Of a stretch of 64,000 nt of DNA, positions 47,628 through 59,884 are shown one piece after another. The notes under the pieces were generated by a model that worked only from the letters and a program-made list of their open reading frames with translations, had not been told where the DNA came from and searched no databases. Position numbers and translations under genes: made by a program. Source of the stretch: Gordionus sp. m RMFG-2023 (lineage: Eukaryota; Nematomorpha; Gordioida; Chordodea; Parachordodidae); contig NC_088776.1 in assembly GCF_954871325.1 (NCBI RefSeq), positions 20,584,052-20,648,051 on the forward strand, written 5' to 3'. Positions within the stretch are counted from its first letter, which is position 1. Each line of letters begins with the position of its first letter.

Positions 47628-50105
47628 CTAGTAGAAAGCCCGTCAAAAATGACGGGGAATGAGATTTTTATTCATTTTTTACGATAGATGTCATGCCAGG
47701 TTCAAGCTCAGAATATTAGGAAGCATCCAAGATCTTATAATTTTAAAAAAGTTTATCAAGCCCAGCTCAACCCTTAATAATTTGTAAAAGATATTCCCAA
47801 GTCAGATGCAAGCTAATATTAATTTTGAGGTTCCAAGCCCAGTCCTACCCATTATAATTTTGAAAATTTTTTCCCGCCTCGGAGATAGTTAAATTTTTAA
47901 TATCATCACATGAACGGGAAATATATGATTTACCTATTAGTCTAATATGGAAAAAAAATATGTAAATTCCGTATTAAGGGAAACTGGGAAGGCCTGGGCA
48001 ACCACTTATTAGAGAATCATGACAAATAAAATAAAAGTAACCGACTCTTATACTTTTTTGTAATATGATCAATATCTAAAAAATATGTTGTTTATTATAT
48101 AGGGTTATTGTTGTTTTTCAGATAAATTTAATGTATGTCATGCATTTCTGAAATTATTTGTCAAAGAATTTGATAAGGGATACATATTTTTTTATGTTAA
48201 GTAAAAAAAAAAATTCTGTCTATTTAAATTACAAAAATGTCATTAAACACTAATGAAACTTATATGCAAATTATTTATATATTTTTTAAGATATTTTTTT
48301 TTATTGACATATAAATTTCAATGACATAGTCATTGATAAATTTAGGATAATTTTTTTAAAAAATAATAAGGATTATTTATTATGTATTTGATAAAATTAA
48401 GAGCAAATCCTTGTTGACATTTTAATTTTTGATGGAAAAAGCGACAAAATAAATCTGGGCGGTCGTTTGGAGAGGAAATAATTAATGTATAATTTTATAT
48501 CATTTAGGGTTGTAGATGAAAGTGATGACGGATTAACAAAGCAGTGTACAAAACACATTACGTCCTGATAAAGATAATATGCCTATGCCTTGGGATACTG
48601 GTAAAAGAAGAACGCAAAATGATATTTCTGTCAAAGTCAGCATTAGTATCCCCTTCTAAAATAGAATCTTGAACAACAATGTTAACTCATCCATAAAACG
48701 GTCGTAAGTATTGTTTTAAAGGCCACGACAGAACTACTGCATATTTTTCCATTAATAAAGTTGATGAAATTGGCCGTACTGTACATTCAAGTTTGAACAT
48801 TCCTCTAAATATTCATGAAAGTTTCTCAGAGAATCGGATAAAGTAATATTTATATTAACTCCTAGTAAAGTGAATGATAGTACAGAATTAAATGTATATA
48901 TTTGTTAAAAAAATAGGCGGAGGCATAAGGACTGTGGTAGTGGTGATAGTATAATTTGGAGAACTGGGTGAAAATAAAATAAACATAGATAAAGACATAA
49001 GATAAAAAAAACAAAATAAACCTCCAGATCAGTTCATTTCAAGCGTAGTTCTTTATTATTTTGTCTACCAGTAACTCTAGAACGGGTAAGGTGTTTGTTT
49101 AATCGTCATTATTTTCTTTGCTTATCTTTAATAATAGATTCATCATGTTTTGTAGCAATGTGAGGGATTAGGGTTAGCCTAGAGAAATAAAGAAATCAGG
49201 CAAAAATATAAATAAACCATTGTTGAAATTAAACAAACATTAAAATAATGTAAAACCGGTAGATGGGTCAATATTAGATGCATATTTCTAGTAGTTGGAG
49301 AGCTATCATCAAAAAATTTTTGGGGGACTTATCAAGCCTATTATGATATTCTAAAAGTTAAAAAATAACATGAAGAATGTAATGTTATTAAGATTATGGT
49401 TAATTAATTGTAAGGTAATTAAAAAATAAGATTAAAAAAGGAGGGGAAAAAAGAAGGTATAAATTATTATATTATGAAAATAATAAAAATTAAATTAAAG
49501 GAATTGATAAGGTTTTGAGAAATAATGGTTAATAGATAATAGAGATAGAAAGAAAAGAATGAGATAATAAAATTAGTGATAAATAAATTCATTAAGGGAA
49601 GGGAAAAAATAAAGAAAGAGTTATTTATAAGGATTGGAGATTATAAATAGGTTAGGATAAGAATATTTAAATATACTTGGCTATCTTCTTAATTATTGGT
49701 TATGAAAGAAAAATATGAGTATAAAAAATTGTAATGCAAGTACTGACAAATATTGTGAGTATGTTCAAAATAAATATACAAGCTGAGTATCTTGTAGAGA
49801 TTTCATTAATGTGTAATTGATAATATGAGATGGAAATTGATAAGGTAATCTAAAAAGTAAAGAAAGGATTAAGTGAAATAAAAAGTTTTATTCATATTTA
49901 CAAAGTTGATGGAATATTGTTTTTATCAATTTAAAGACGATTTTTCAAATCTCTCAATCCATGTTAGGTATGTGTACACCATCAATTCTCGAAATTCCAT
50001 TCATATGTTTGTATAAAATAAATAAATACGTACCGATGACATGACGTCACGATGACGTAGTGAGGACATCGGAAAATTATAATATAGATAGGTTGAAAAA
50101 CCCAT
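47628..50105. repeat. Probable uncharacterised transposon, 2.5 kb
   Basis: Begins with ACTAGTAGAAAGCCCG and a perfect short hairpin CCCGTCA/TGACGGG near 47640-47656. Finishes with the TGACGTCA-rich segment near 50040-50075 followed by ATTATAATATAGATAGG. Coding traces are not recognisable; 47690-47880 is a GC-block MITE fragment. The termini look like those of a Helitron or other non-TIR element, but this is not established. Confidence 0.3.
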
Positions 50106-51532
50106 TGGTCAAACTTAGAATCAGTGATGCAATGATACCAACTTTTTAGACGATACTGGTTCTACCGATGCCAAAAATAATATTAATATATTTATTAAAA
50201 AAGTCAATATTTATTTCATTATATATTATAATTTATCCTTATGATATTTATAATTAATTTATGAAATAAAAAAGAAATATTTAAGATGGCCTTCTTTCTT
50301 TCTGATTTATCGATTTTAAAAATTTTATATTCTTTTTTTATAAATTCGTAGCTTGTGTATTGGCCATTAATCGTAATCAGGGATGGGGGGGGCTAACCCC
50401 CCGGGATATTTTTAATTTTTTTAGTCCTATTTCCAAATTTTGAGGAGGGGCTGAGCCATCCCCCTCCCCCGTCAAAAAATTCCCATATTTTTACAAAAGT
50501 GTTAAATTTGATTCCCTCTTCTTCTTATTATGTATATTATAAATTAAAATTTTTATATATTCAAAAAATTTAATAAATACATTTACATAAGGCATAAAAA
50601 AATTAACAAAATAATCCAAAATTCCATATTCATAGCCTATGTTCCTTCATATCTAGAACCGCGAGATACCTTATATATTAATAATTTAATACCTGATGGC
50701 ATACTTTAATTCCCTGTGATATTGGAATTTTATGTGTATTGATATTTTTGTCCCCAATAATAATTAAGCTCCATTGACGAGAAAAGAAAATTAATATTCA
50801 CATCTATCCAAAAATCAAAGTATTCATACCAATAATCATGGTATCAACAAATTGTTCCTTCGGAAAACAGGCTAAATTTCTTATCAAATAAACAACTATT
50901 TCAAGAGCCATTTTGATCAAACAAAAGAACAGCTTTGAAATGTTACCTTGTAATTTTAAAGAATCCTGGCGGTCACCAGATCAGGGTAACTCTTTTTAAT
51001 TTCCTTTTTTTTAAAATAATTTTTAATGTGCATTTTAAATTATTTTGAAAAAATTTTCGGCTCAGCCCAAGTTTTATATTTCCAGCCCCGGCCAGGATTT
51101 TTTTAAAAATATATTATATTTATTTAAAATTTTTATAACTAATAATGGCGATTTAAATATTTGGTATTAAAATATATGGCCAGGCCTTGGTATTTTCTTC
51201 AGTGTCCTTTTGCCAATTAACCATTTTTTTATAAACCGATATATAAAAAAATATATCATTAAGAACATGTTGACAATAATATAATTAGCGTTTACATGAC
51301 AGAAAATTTATTGGAGGCAAACACCCTGCATAATTCATTCCACAAAAATTTTTTATTAGGCGATGATATTTACCCACCTATTATGCTTTAACAACCCCCT
51401 GATAATAATTTTAAAATATCTTATAAGCCACCATTTATAACCTCACAACAATCTAATTAAACCCTTTCAGGCCGCCTCATAATTATTTAAACTAGGAATA
51501 ACAAATAATCATTAGTTGGCGATAATCAACTA
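50106..51532. other. Spacer with repeat fragments
   Basis: G- and C-run repeats at 50380-50470, a GC-block MITE fragment at 51055-51195 (CAGCCCCGGCCAGG). No gene. Confidence 0.4.
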
Positions 51533-51540
51533 GTTATTAC

Positions 51541-52347
51541 CAGGGATCCAAACCGAAACGAATATCGGTTTGGTTCGGGTTAGGATAAAAATAACGGTTC
51601 AAGGTTCAGGTTCGGTTCGTAAAAAAATAAAATATCGGTTCGGTTCGTACCTCTAAAAACCGGTTTGAACACTTTTGTATTCAAACCTACATATCGAATT
51701 ATGTATAGGGAAAATATTTTTTTATTTTATCATAAATTTAAAAAACACATGTATAAAACCTTCATTTTTATTAATTGCACATTATAAAATAAAATTTAAT
51801 TTATAAATATATATATCAATGATTAATTTTAATATGAACAATATTCTACTTTTTTTTACTTAATTTTTTTTTAATAAGCCGCACAATTAATATATTTTCA
51901 AAATTCGTCTAACTCAAATTACATCTATAGTATAAATTCAATTGTTGAAACAACTTTCTTGGGTAGCCGGCACTGCCAATATGATATCAGATTTGATGTG
52001 TCATTTATAATAATATTTTGGATTTAATTTTTCTTTAAGCATTATAATTTATAAGCTTAAAATATTTTAAAAATGTTGTAAAATGACAATATACTAAAGT
52101 TTATAAAAATTATGACCGACACTTATCAATCAAATGTGATTGATGATAATCTTTAAAATTATTCGAATATAATTGAGATCTAATAATAACTTACATATTA
52201 TTTTATAAGCATTAAATCATGAGACTCGAACAGGTTCAGAGGCGTTTTAGCGGTTCGGTACAGGTCGGCTGGGATTTTTTTAGCGGTTTAGGTTCGGTTC
52301 GTTAAAAAATACCGGTTTTTAGCGGTTTAACGGTTTGGTTATCCCTG
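51541..52347. mobile_element. hAT MITE, CAGGGATCCAAACCG family, copy 1
   Basis: Ends CAGGGATCCAAACCGAAACG and inverse CAGGGATAACCAAACCG, flanked by a perfect 8-bp duplication GTTATTAC (51533-51540 and 52348-52355). Subterminal GGTTCGGTTCG repeats in both halves. 807 bp, no coding capacity. Confidence 0.85.
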
Positions 52348-53447
52348 GTTATTACTAACTGTATTCTAAATATTAGCCATTTCAAACTAAACTAAAATAT
52401 TATATGTGAATGAATGAGAAATAAATATTTGTTAATAAATAAAAAATTTATCATTTATTTTTATCATTAATCTACAAATAGTGCTACATTTACTTTTCCC
52501 TAAATCCCTCAAAAAAATTGGAGGCGAATCGTTCCTATTCCCCCCCTCCTCTCATGTCGCTGTATTAATAAAAAAATGTACAGATGTCGCTTGATTCAAA
52601 ATTTTTATTTTTATTGAAATATATACCATTATAAATAATCCAAAACTAGTAGGAATAAATAGATCAACTTCTTATAATTTCTTTAGAAAGCATAATGCAG
52701 TCCCGTCTAATAGATAGCTTAGAAAGGGTAAAATGACTAATAAATTTTAATAAAATTACTTTAGAAATTCTTTCCGATATATTCAAAAATAATCAAGAGA
52801 AATTAAATGCGCGATTTGACGAAAAGCAAATAAAAAGTTCTAATGAAAAATTCCTTAACCGTGTTGATATTTTATCCCACTGCCAAGTGTTAAAAGGACT
52901 TTCATTTTATTATTTTGATCGTGGCAGATAGAAGAAAGAGTTTAAGAGTAAATAATTTTTCAAATTTAATGTTCAAATATAGTGGACCTTCGATATTGGA
53001 ATGGATTCTTTTAAAAATATGCTAATTTTATGAAAAAGAAAGGATGATGACGATGAGAAATATTTCTGATATCATAATTTGATTGAAAATCAAACTAAAT
53101 ATTGTTTTGCATTATTTTAAATTTGAATGTATAAAAATAATCAACAATATTTTTGAATATTATATTTGTGCGTATTTTGAAATTTAATCGATCATTTTAA
53201 TTTTAAAAAAACCTAATCTTTTTTGTAAGCATATAATTCTAAATAAAACTCATAAATTAAAATTATTATAATTTCCAATTGTGTTCGAAAGGAAATTATG
53301 AATGTAAACGAATATAAATATTTTTTTATTATGTAGCGTCACAAATTAATACATAATTTTTCACAGCTTTGGGGAAAAATATTAAGAATGAATGTTGAGA
53401 ATCTTTCGGTTCCCTTCACCATAGCTCAAATTCAAATCACAACAAAT
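52348..53447. other. AT-rich spacer
   Basis: No feature supported apart from short C runs near 52540. Confidence 0.4.
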
Positions 53448-53669
53448 TTAGGTAGTATCATCGTATCCGTATCGATCGTTAGCGCTGGCTATATGACTGC
53501 CCACGTGACCCCAAAACCATCTTAGGAGATCGTTTCCATTTTCATCCGATCCACTCGGCTCAGCGGACGATTCAAACAGATACCTATTGAAAGGGTCAGG
53601 GTTAAGTCGATCCAAGTTATCACCGCCATGGAAATTATTGATGAGCGAGAGACTGTCTTGGTCAAAATT
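53448..53669 (-). CDS. Probable 3'-terminal exon of an unidentified gene
   Basis: A GC-richer minus-strand segment with acceptor ACGTTCAG opens a 73-codon frame to TAA at 53448. The peptide begins NFDQDSLSLINNFHGGDNLD and contains NPDPFNRYLFESS, NGNDLLRWFWGH and a C-terminal NDRYGYDDTT; it is acidic and hydrophilic with no motif I recognise. Base composition contrasts with the surrounding spacer, which argues for selection. Upstream GC-richer sequence at 53760-53875 may be a non-coding or 5' exon but gives no matching open frame. A second open frame through the same exon (47 codons) is less plausible. It could belong to a gene starting beyond the RNF170 exon or to a short local gene. Confidence 0.4.
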   Translation of the reverse strand, partial: NFDQDSLSLINNFHGGDNLDRLNPDPFNRYLFESSAEPSGSDENGNDLLRWFWGHVGSHIASANDRYGYDDTT

Positions 53670-54410
53670 CTGAACGTGTTTGTATTTTATTTTAACGAAG
53701 TTATATTTAAATTTTATATAGTATGTGAATTTGTTAAATCGATATCAACATATTCCAAGCAGAGAAAACCAAACGTCCACCCTATCTTTTATTCTTAAAG
53801 ACGCTATATCGGGAAAGGATTAGCCCTGAAGACACTCAATCAGAATGGAACGCATCCAGGGCTGTCTTCGATATAATAATTTTAATTAGAATATAATATT
53901 TTTCTTATTGACAATACTTTATTTTATATTCATTATAAAATAAAACATAATACTTTATAAGAACTCGCTAAATATGGGGGAGATTTTTAAATATTCGTTA
54001 TGAAATATCCTCTATTTTTAAGCTATATATATTTTTAAGTAAATTGAAATATAAATTCCATAACATTTAACAATATTATTTTAAAAATTATTGAGAACAA
54101 ATAAAAAATATTCAATTTTAGCGATTTTTGTATTGACGATTTCGAATCTACAAGAATATGAAATGAAACTCAGGTAAAATTATAAAACGAGAAAGGTGAT
54201 GACTAATTTTAGGGTATACAAAAAGTGGGTGTGAATCTCCAGAAAACTTGTTTTAAAATATATCATATATTAGACATTAATAGTTAAAAATATTACATTT
54301 TATGTTTAAATAGGAATTTTTATTTAACCTTTGTAAGATGTTTAAGTTCTAGGGTTCCGATAAGGAAACAATTATAGAGAATGAAAAAATTATAAAAAAA
54401 ATAGATTCCC
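53670..54410. other. Spacer with possible non-coding exon
   Basis: 53760-53875 is unusually GC-rich for the region and lacks a long open frame; possibly a 5' UTR. The rest is AT-rich. Confidence 0.3.
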
Positions 54411-54418
54411 TTTTTTAT

Positions 54419-55028
54419 CAGGGATCCAAACCGTTATTTGTAACGGTTCAGTTTGGTTACGGTTCATGATGTAAAAAATTATAGTGGTTACGTTTTGGTT
54501 ACGGTTCTTAAGAAGAAATTTATAAAGGTTCGGTTCGGTTCAGCTAATTATAAAGGTTTATAAAGGTTCATTACGGCTAGAAATTTTTTTTTTATTGAAG
54601 CAACACCATCTTATAATTTATTTTTATTATAAGCATCTATGAATTATATATAAAAAATTATATAAGATTCAAAATAACTCATTTTTAAATATATTATTTG
54701 AACGTATAAGTAAGTAATATATTTTCTAATATAAATGGATTCCATTTTGTTCGTTGTGAAGACAACACAAATTTTAGCCCCTAAATAGCCCTTTCTACAG
54801 AAATTTGTGTTGCGGGAACCGCCAGTACTATAAGAGCAAGTTTATAAAATTCTGGATATTCAAATTATTTTCATTTTTAAAATATAAAAACTGAACCGGT
54901 TTGACCGTTTTTTATAAAGGTTCTTTTTACTCCTTCAAAAAATAATTATATCGGTTCGGTTACGGTTCAGATATTTATAACGGCTTATAATGGTTTAACG
55001 GTTCGTTACGGTTCACTCCGGGTCCCTG
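54419..55028. mobile_element. hAT MITE, CAGGGATCCAAACCG family, copy 2
   Basis: Ends CAGGGATCCAAACCG and inverse CAGGGACCCGGAGTG, flanked by a perfect 8-bp duplication TTTTTTAT (54411-54418 and 55029-55036). GGTTACGGTT repeats inside. 610 bp. The fragment at 23350-23440 is from the same subfamily. Confidence 0.85.
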
Positions 55029-55360
55029 TTTTTTATTTATATAATTAAATAATCAAGAAATATTATTTTAAAAATTAAATAATCAAGATAAATTATTTTA
55101 AAAAATAACTTGGGCAAAAATGGGTTAATAGAAACAATATATTAATTAGTATGAACAAAAAAATTTTTTATTTTAAATTATATATTTCAAATTTTAAATA
55201 AATAATATTATATTAAGAATATATTTCATATAAAGAATAACATTCTGATGTTAATTCAATGCTATAGAAATTTAATAAATTAAAAATACAATTTGATATT
55301 TATGGCATGAATTAAATCGGAAGGAATATAAATTATTGTATATTATGAAGTTAGTTTTAG
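55029..55360. other. Downstream flank of RNF170 exon
   Basis: AT-rich; an ATTAAA-type poly(A) signal on the minus strand at 55271-55276 is possible. Confidence 0.35.
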
Positions 55361-55672
55361 TTAAATAAAACTAACATTTTCAGTAGGGGATTCTGAATTA
55401 TCCTGCGAGTTTTGTCTAGCCGTCAGGGTTTGTCGATAGGCTACAGTAGCATAAACCGCGACGAGAAGTAAGACAACGGCGTCATCAAGAAATCCCAAAA
55501 TTCCGAAAACAGCCTCGGGCAGTGCGTCAAAAGGCGAAAGGAGATATAGAGCGGCTCCCAAGAAACAAAGAACCATGCGGGCACGAAACACGAAAGCCAA
55601 ACCCGATACCGAAAAGAATTCGCCTATAGCGTGACGTAAGAGGACAGGTAAATCACGGATGTAGTCCATAAT
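55361..55672 (-). CDS. RNF170: RNF170 E3 ubiquitin ligase, C-terminal exon (DUF1232)
   Basis: Last coding exon. An acceptor (TTTTTTACAATAAG) precedes ATT ATG GAC; 103 codons run to TAA. The peptide holds IRDLPVLLRHAIGEFFSV, the FRAR loop, a hydrophobic helix, then LSPFDALPEAVFGILGFLDD and a second helix, which is the DUF1232 block that closes RNF170. RNF170 is an ER-membrane RING E3 ligase; in mammals it ubiquitinates activated IP3 receptors. The N-terminal TM and RING exons are not in the 8.3 kb upstream inside the window, so they must lie beyond its right edge, behind an intron filled with hAT DNA, or this is a lone duplicated exon. Composition is much richer in GC than its flanks. Confidence 0.8.
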   Translation of the reverse strand: MMDYIRDLPVLLRHAIGEFFSVSGLAFVFRARMVLCFLGAALYLLSPFDALPEAVFGILGFLDDAVVLLLVAVYATVAYRQTLTARQNSQDNSESPTENVSFI

Positions 55673-56053
55673 CTTATTGTAAAAAATGAGTGTTAAAATG
55701 TTGCAAATATTTAGTAGAGGGTATTATGGATGAAGTTTCAATAAAACATTTATAAAGTTCATATTATTGGCTAAGGCCATACCAGAGTATTCTAATATTT
55801 GGTGCTCGTAGTGTTGTTAAATGGCTAAGCCAAGTAGACTTAGCTACGACTCGAGCCTAGTTTCTACTAGATAAAACGACTCCGACTGAGCCGCATTAGT
55901 CGGCTAGCTTAGTATGCTCACTTAGTGAGCTTAGAACATCCGCTGTTGTCTTTGCCACTGGATTCGCCAAATAATCCTCAATCTCTTCTAAAGCAGGATT
56001 TATACACAATATAGGCATCTCTATATACAAATAATTAGAATTAATTTCTATAT

Positions 56054-56311
56054 TTACCTTCTCAACATATACAATATATTAACCGAGATCAAATTAGATT
56101 CGGTATCCTCGAATTCATATTCCTGAGAAGAAGATGATTGATAACTACTAAATAAATTTTTCACCCTTTCATAATATCCCACTGTATTAATAAAACTAGG
56201 CAGAAATATCTTATTGACCCTTGGATTAAGAAAACTACCTACGTAGTTTTCAAATTTTGTCATATGCGACATATAAATAGCGCATTTCTCAAGCATCTTC
56301 TTCGAGTCCAT
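56054..56311 (-). pseudogene. hAT transposase C-terminal fragment
   Basis: An 85-codon frame in the left arm: YMSHMTKFENYVGSFLNPRV, then an acidic Ser-rich stretch. Its position after the DNGSN region fits the part of a hAT transposase before the dimerisation block. No counterpart in the right arm. Confidence 0.4.
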
Positions 56312-56629
56312 TTTAATAGCCTCAATTTAATGATAGGCAGCCTGCCTATCTAACGTTCTATAAATTTTGTCTATATATAGAATTGCCATCCCAATTGTAG
56401 GGGATTTTTCTGAACATATTCACACGTAATTTTATAAAAAGGGTATAGAAATAATTCTAGTTGCTTTAAAAACGCAATCATCAATATTTAAAGAAAAATT
56501 TTCTTTCCCAAATCCTTGACAACCTGGATATGTTATATAAAATAAAATATTATTATAATACTTTATTAATACTAGGTAACATTATTACTATTCCATCTTG
56601 TTACCACATCCATTGGAATTCGGGCACCG

Positions 56630-57422
56630 CTAATATTTATATACTCTTGCATGTATTTCGGATTTTATGTAATTTTTTAACAAATTTTTCCACCATAATA
56701 GCTCTTTAGAAAAGGAATCTAGCCCTTCCTTTACTATAATATTTATAATGTGCGCAAGGTATCTATGATTATTAATACCTTTTTTATATTTTAACTGAAA
56801 ATTTTCATTTATTAATTCTAAGGCGACTAATATATTAGAGCCATTGTCATGGGTGATGGCTAAAAAATTTTTTTCTATTTTAAAATTTTTAATTGATGAT
56901 ATAATTAGTTCATAAATATCTTCACCTTTGTGAGGGTAAGGAAACTCTAAAATATTTAGCAAAAAATTTTTCAATACCCAGAATCATCAATAAAATGCAC
57001 GGTTATTGCACAATATGATATCGAATTTTGTGTCCATATATATCTGTTGTTAGAGAAACTAAGCCCTTGACATTTTTTTAAGATTTTTATTATGCCATCT
57101 TTGGCGCTTAAGAATATATTCGATTCGCAGTTTGTCGACAAACTAGCTTTATATTTCTGTTAGCGTATTTGAACATATCTTTAAAAGTTTCACTCTCCAA
57201 AATATTAAAGTATAAATTATTCCTTATGAGGCATCTCAAGACTAATTTATTCATATATAGATTTTCGGTATCAGATAATTTCTGGCTCCGAACAATGAAG
57301 ACATCAATACATTTGATGGACAATGCTCCCGGATGTATAGACATATGCCTTCGTAAATTTGCTAAAAATATTTGTATAAGTACTTGAAGATAAATATAAA
57401 ATTTGAATAGGGAGTAAAACAT
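56630..57422 (-). pseudogene. hAT transposase, left arm
   Basis: Two minus-strand frames. 57108-57422 covers KLSDTENLYMNKLVLRCLIR and NLYFNILESETFKDMFKYAN. 56630-56974 covers EFPYPHKGEDIYELI, AITHDNGSNILVALELI (with a catalytic Asp) and HRYLAHIINIIVKEGL. These correspond to the hAT core, whose canonical form has a DNAsNm motif and RC.AH.lnL. Interrupted between about 56975 and 57107, hence non-functional. Confidence 0.7.
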
Positions 57423-58689
57423 ATTGAAAGTTTCGAAATATTAAAGATAAAGATGGTAGAAAAACCTATTCTAATTTAATGAGGCATTAGATATTATTAG
57501 ACCTGTGCCCCGCCGTGAATTTTATTTATGCAGGAACAGCCGCCGATTTCATTCCAGCTCTAATTATTTATGTTTTTTAAATTTCTATTTAATGTAAAAA
57601 ATAAATATGATATCTAATGAATGTTTTGATGTGCAGCTTAGATTTAATCCCATTTGATTCTATAAAGAATAAAGGAATAACTGATTTTCTAAAGTATTAA
57701 AATTAAAATGATTATTAAAAAATAAATTGTCTAAGATATCTAAGATAATTGATTCCTCGTCAGATTAGAAAATACATAAATGAATATTGGAGTGAGACAG
57801 GAAATAATTTAAAAAATGAATTAAACTTTATTAACAATGTGTTAGAAAAGAGCGCCCAAATAAATTATAATTCATTAAAATTTAAATAAATATCGTGCCA
57901 TCACCGCCGACAATTTAGTAGGGTGGCAATGAAATAATTATAAAATACCTCCGCCGTCGATTGAGACATCGGCGAACAGGTCTAGATATTATATTAGCAG
58001 TAGATTCATCTAATGAAGGTTTAGATGATGTGGAGAAACCATTTAAATTAAAATTATTTATTTTAATCAGAGTCGCTAAGTAGAGGGCTATCTTTTTGGT
58101 AGTGATGGGTAGTAGCACGATAGATGCAGACAAAGATGCCCTAGTTAGAACCATAAAAACTACTTTGAAATAAAGGATACCAATATAAGTGAAAATGCCA
58201 TTTTTATGTATTATATATTATGCATTTACATTATAAGCAAAAAATAAAGCAAATTTATTTCTAAATTTTTTTTTATAAAAAGTAACCTAAAAAGTAGCAA
58301 CAGCTATTTTTAAAAAATAGTAGCTAATAGCAGCCCTACATTTTTTTGATGGGTAGCGATCGCGCGCTACTTTTAAAAATAGGGTTTAACAACTCAGATT
58401 TTAATTTGGTACTTTTATTGAATTAATATAATATAAAATATAGGTAAAAATTATGAATGATTATTTTTAAAAAAATATACTTGTCGCCGTACTAACACGA
58501 TACATTTTTTGGCATAAAGAACATTTCCTATGTCTTTTTTTTTGGAGTATGGAAGAAATAATTCTTATTATTAAAATTATCAGAAATGTTCATCGAATCT
58601 TCCCTATGCATTTCCAACATTGAACTACCACTAAATAACTCAGTATGAGTCTATATAAAATAACGGCGGGGCACATGTCTAATAATATC

Positions 58690-59561
58690 TAATGCCTCAT
58701 TAAATCAGAATAGGGTTTTCTACCATCTTTATCTTTAATATTTAGAAACTTTCAATATGTTTTACTCCCCATTCAAATTTTATATTTATCTTCAAGTACT
58801 TATACAAATATTTTTAGCAAATTTACGAAGGCATATATCTATACATCCGGGAGAATTGTCCATCAAATGCATTGATGTCCCTGATTCATTGTTCGGAGCC
58901 AGAAATTATCTGATACCGAAAATCTATATATGAATAAATTAGTCTTGAGATGCCTCATAAGGAATAATTTATACTTTAATATTTTGGAGAGTGAAACTTT
59001 TAAAGATATGTTCAAATACGCTAACAGAAATATAAAGCTAGTTTGTCGACAAACTGCGAATCGAATATATTCTTAAGCGCCAAAGATGGCATAACAAAAA
59101 TCTTAAAAAAATGTCAAGGGCTTAGTTTCTCTAACAACAGATATATATGGATACAAAATTCGATATCATATGAATTCTGGGTATTGAAAAATTTTTTGCT
59201 AGATATTCTAGAGTTTCCCTACCCTCACAAAGGTGAAGATATTTGTGAGGTAATTATAGAATCAATTGAAAACTTTAAAATAGAAAAATTTTTTTTAGCC
59301 ATCACACATGACAATGGCTCCAATATAATAGTCGCCCTAGATTTAATAAATAATAATTTTCAATCAAAATATAAAAAGGGCATTAATAGTCATAGATGCC
59401 TTGCGCATGTTATAAACATTATTGTGAAGGAAGGGATAGATTTCTTTTGGAAAGAGCTAGGTATGGTAGAAAAATTTGTAAAAAAATTACATAAAAGTCC
59501 GAAATGGATGCAAGAATTTATAAAAATTAGTGGTATACACGAATTCCAATGGATGTGGTAA
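58690..59561 (+). pseudogene. hAT transposase, right arm
   Basis: Plus-strand inverted counterpart of the left-arm gene. The 172-codon frame 59043-59561 contains NNRYIWIQNSISYEFWVLKN, EFPYPHKGEDICEVI, AITHDNGSNIIVALDLI and SHRCLAHVINIIVKEG, keeping the Cys lost in the left arm. Upstream parts at 58.75-59.04 kb are frameshifted relative to it. The better preserved of the two halves but still lacks an intact N-terminus and the C-terminal dimerisation block. Confidence 0.7.
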
Positions 59562-59884
59562 CTAGATGGAATAGCAAATTCATAATGTTATCTAGTATTA
59601 ATAAAGTATTATAATAATATTTAATGTTCGATAATATTTTATTTTATATAGCACATCCAGGCTATCAAGGATTTGAGGAAGAAAATTTTTGGAGAAGAAA
59701 ATTTTAATTTAACTATTGATGATTGTGAATTTTTGAAGCATCTCGAAATATTTTTATATCCATTTTATAAAATTACATGCAAAATATGTACAGAAAAGTC
59801 CCTACAATTGGAATGGCCATTCTATATATAGATAAAATTTATAGAACGTTAGATAAAATTAAAAAAAATATTATGGTTTTCTTA

